A program made the position numbers and the translations under genes. DNA of 8,033 bases, from NCBI GenBank assembly GCA_024763135.1, contig JANTGD010000152.1, forward strand, positions 1 to 8,033, written 5' to 3'. This document shows positions 7,078-8,033 of this stretch, in pieces (within the stretch, counting starts at the first letter, position 1; each line of letters begins with the position of its first letter). This stretch comes from Thiotrichales bacterium (lineage in GTDB: Bacteria > Pseudomonadota > Gammaproteobacteria > UWMA-0217). The notes beneath the pieces are model-generated. The model saw only the letters and a program-made list of their open reading frames with translations. It was not told the origin of the DNA and ran no database searches.

Positions 7078-7226
7078 TCCGGCAACGCTTTATCTGCCAA
7101 GTCTTTCCCAGACAATCCAATCCATAAAGCCACATACAGAGCGCCTTGTGGCTGAGTGCTCAGAAACCCGCTGAATGAGACTTGACAGCGATGGATTGTC
7201 TTCGTTCGCACGCATTCGATGGGATA
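7078..7226. other. Convergent spacer with nested inverted repeats
   Basis: The spacer separates the PilZ gene (plus) from recQ (minus). An outer 9-bp inverted repeat, GACAATCCA (7111-7119) and TGGATTGTC (7192-7200), encloses an inner 7-bp one, AGCCACA (7128-7134) and TGTGGCT (7147-7153). A short CTGA/TCAG arm lies at 7152-7163. No T-run follows in either direction, so this is not a standard intrinsic terminator. It may still fold as an RNA and help to end the converging transcripts. Confidence 0.45.
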
Positions 7227-8033
7227 TCAGGCCTCGACACAAACCGCTGCATGAATGCAGCGCAATACGCTGTAGCTGTAGCGCCCCTCGAAGTGCTCAA
7301 AGACGGGCTTCAATTTACCCTCCTCACAGGCTTGCATTGTTTCTATCGTTGCGATGATTTGCGCAAGCTCATCGGTTGGCAATAAAACGACGCGTTCAAG
7401 GTCAATCAGCCCAAGCTTGATGGCTTGCGACAAATGATTGTAAATCGTGTCAAGCTTTAACGATCGCGCTGCCGCGATCTCTTCAGGCCGACTCCCCCCG
7501 CTCAACAATGCCAGTGTTTCGTTGACTGTGGCTCCAAGCCGTTCATCGACGTATTGGGGGAGTAAATGTGTCGTAAGAACGTCGAGAAAAGCAGGACCAT
7601 AATGAGAGAGCTTTTGAGTCCCGACGCCCCCAATCTGAGACAGTTCTTCGAGCGTTTGAGGTTGTTGGCGAAGCATTTCTATGAGTGTGGCGTCATGAAA
7701 AATCATGTAAGGAGGAATGCCTTTTTCTTCGGCCAGCGCCTTACGCTTTTCTCTTAGCACCTCGAATAAGGGAATCTCGTAGCTTGCCAAATCCGTACGT
7801 TGCGCAGGGCTGCGCCGCTCTCGTTGCGTCGTGGACTTTTGCTGTGCGCGCATCTCCAATTTGACCTCGCCCCGTAGCAACGCCCTGCATTGCTCGGTCA
7901 TCTGCAAAGTGCCATACCCGTCACTGTCCATCTGCAGGTAACCTGCTGCAATCAACTGGCGAAACAATGCGCGCCATTGGACCGCGTTTAAGTGCTTGCC
8001 AATGCCCCAAGTCGTCAAACGGTCGTGTGCATT
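7227..8033 (-). CDS. recQ: ATP-dependent DNA helicase RecQ, C-terminal part (partial at window edge)
   Basis: RecQ unwinds DNA 3'-5' in recombinational repair. The frame is open to the right edge of the window, so the helicase core and the true start lie beyond position 8033. A TTG at 8018 is an internal leucine codon (HDRLTTWG), not a start. Numbering from that codon, residues 1-56 are the RQC winged helix (TTWGIGK, QWRALFRQLIAAGYL, LTEQ-like LQMTEQCRALLRGE). A polar linker follows (about 57-75). The HRDC domain is about 78-152, with IPPYMIFHDATLIEM and IGGVGTQKL. E. coli RecQ ends soon after HRDC, but here about 110 more residues follow. They include a helix-turn-helix-like domain (about 163-252, ETLALLSGGSRPEEIAAARSLK, TIYNHLSQAIKLGLIDL), as in long RecQ proteins with the HTH_40 family domain. 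The stop is TGA, and the gene converges on the PilZ gene. Confidence 0.93.
   Translation of the reverse strand, partial: NAHDRLTTWGIGKHLNAVQWRALFRQLIAAGYLQMDSDGYGTLQMTEQCRALLRGEVKLEMRAQQKSTTQRERRSPAQRTDLASYEIPLFEVLREKRKALAEEKGIPPYMIFHDATLIEMLRQQPQTLEELSQIGGVGTQKLSHYGPAFLDVLTTHLLPQYVDERLGATVNETLALLSGGSRPEEIAAARSLKLDTIYNHLSQAIKLGLIDLERVVLLPTDELAQIIATIETMQACEEGKLKPVFEHFEGRYSYSVLRCIHAAVCVEA

Noticed and set aside
7985..8018. TTG at 8018 as the start of a short stand-alone gene
   Set aside because: The same frame is open to the window edge and reads NAHDRL before it, matching the interior of a RecQ winged-helix region.

Overview
The window looks like ordinary chromosome from a gammaproteobacterium, probably marine or salt-adapted. 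This rests on the MetH sequence, the Vibrio-type sodium stator PomA/PomB, the FliA-type promoter and the long RecQ with an extra C-terminal helix-turn-helix. Base composition appears close to 50% G+C throughout. I see no insertion sequences, phage genes, tRNA, rRNA or CRISPR. I cannot name the genus from the sequence.

Layout from left to right: (1) 1-164 is a non-coding tail downstream of metH with no clear terminator. (2) 165-3863, minus strand, is full-length cobalamin-dependent methionine synthase, metH. (3) 3864-4104 is a divergent intergenic region carrying the likely metH -10 box. (4) 4105-4422, plus strand, is a 105-residue protein of unknown function, closed by a strong intrinsic terminator at 4444-4474. 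(5) 4475-4667 holds a near-consensus sigma-28 (FliA) promoter and an 8-bp leader hairpin. (6) 4668-5432 and 5451-6356 are pomA and pomB, a tight two-gene flagellar stator operon. (7) 6502-7077 is a PilZ-domain (cyclic-di-GMP receptor type) protein. (8) 7078-7226 is a convergent spacer with nested inverted repeats. (9) 7227 to the right edge, minus strand, is the C-terminal part of a long-form RecQ helicase.

The functional core is motility. PomA and PomB should form the peptidoglycan-anchored, ion-conducting stator of the flagellar motor. Key residues of the sodium-type Vibrio stator occupy the same numbered positions (PomA D148, P151, T158, T186; PomB D24). A FliA-type promoter ahead of pomA fits late flagellar expression. 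The PilZ gene directly after pomB suggests, by position, a cyclic-di-GMP input to the motor similar in principle to YcgR. This PilZ protein is unusual because about 90 mostly helical residues separate its two signature motifs. metH (methionine synthesis) and recQ (DNA repair) are housekeeping neighbours with no evident link to motility.

I found no clear candidate for a wholly new system. The points most worth a second look are the stator/PilZ arrangement, the sigma-28 promoter with its leader hairpin, the conserved-looking unknown protein, and the nested inverted repeats between the PilZ gene and recQ.
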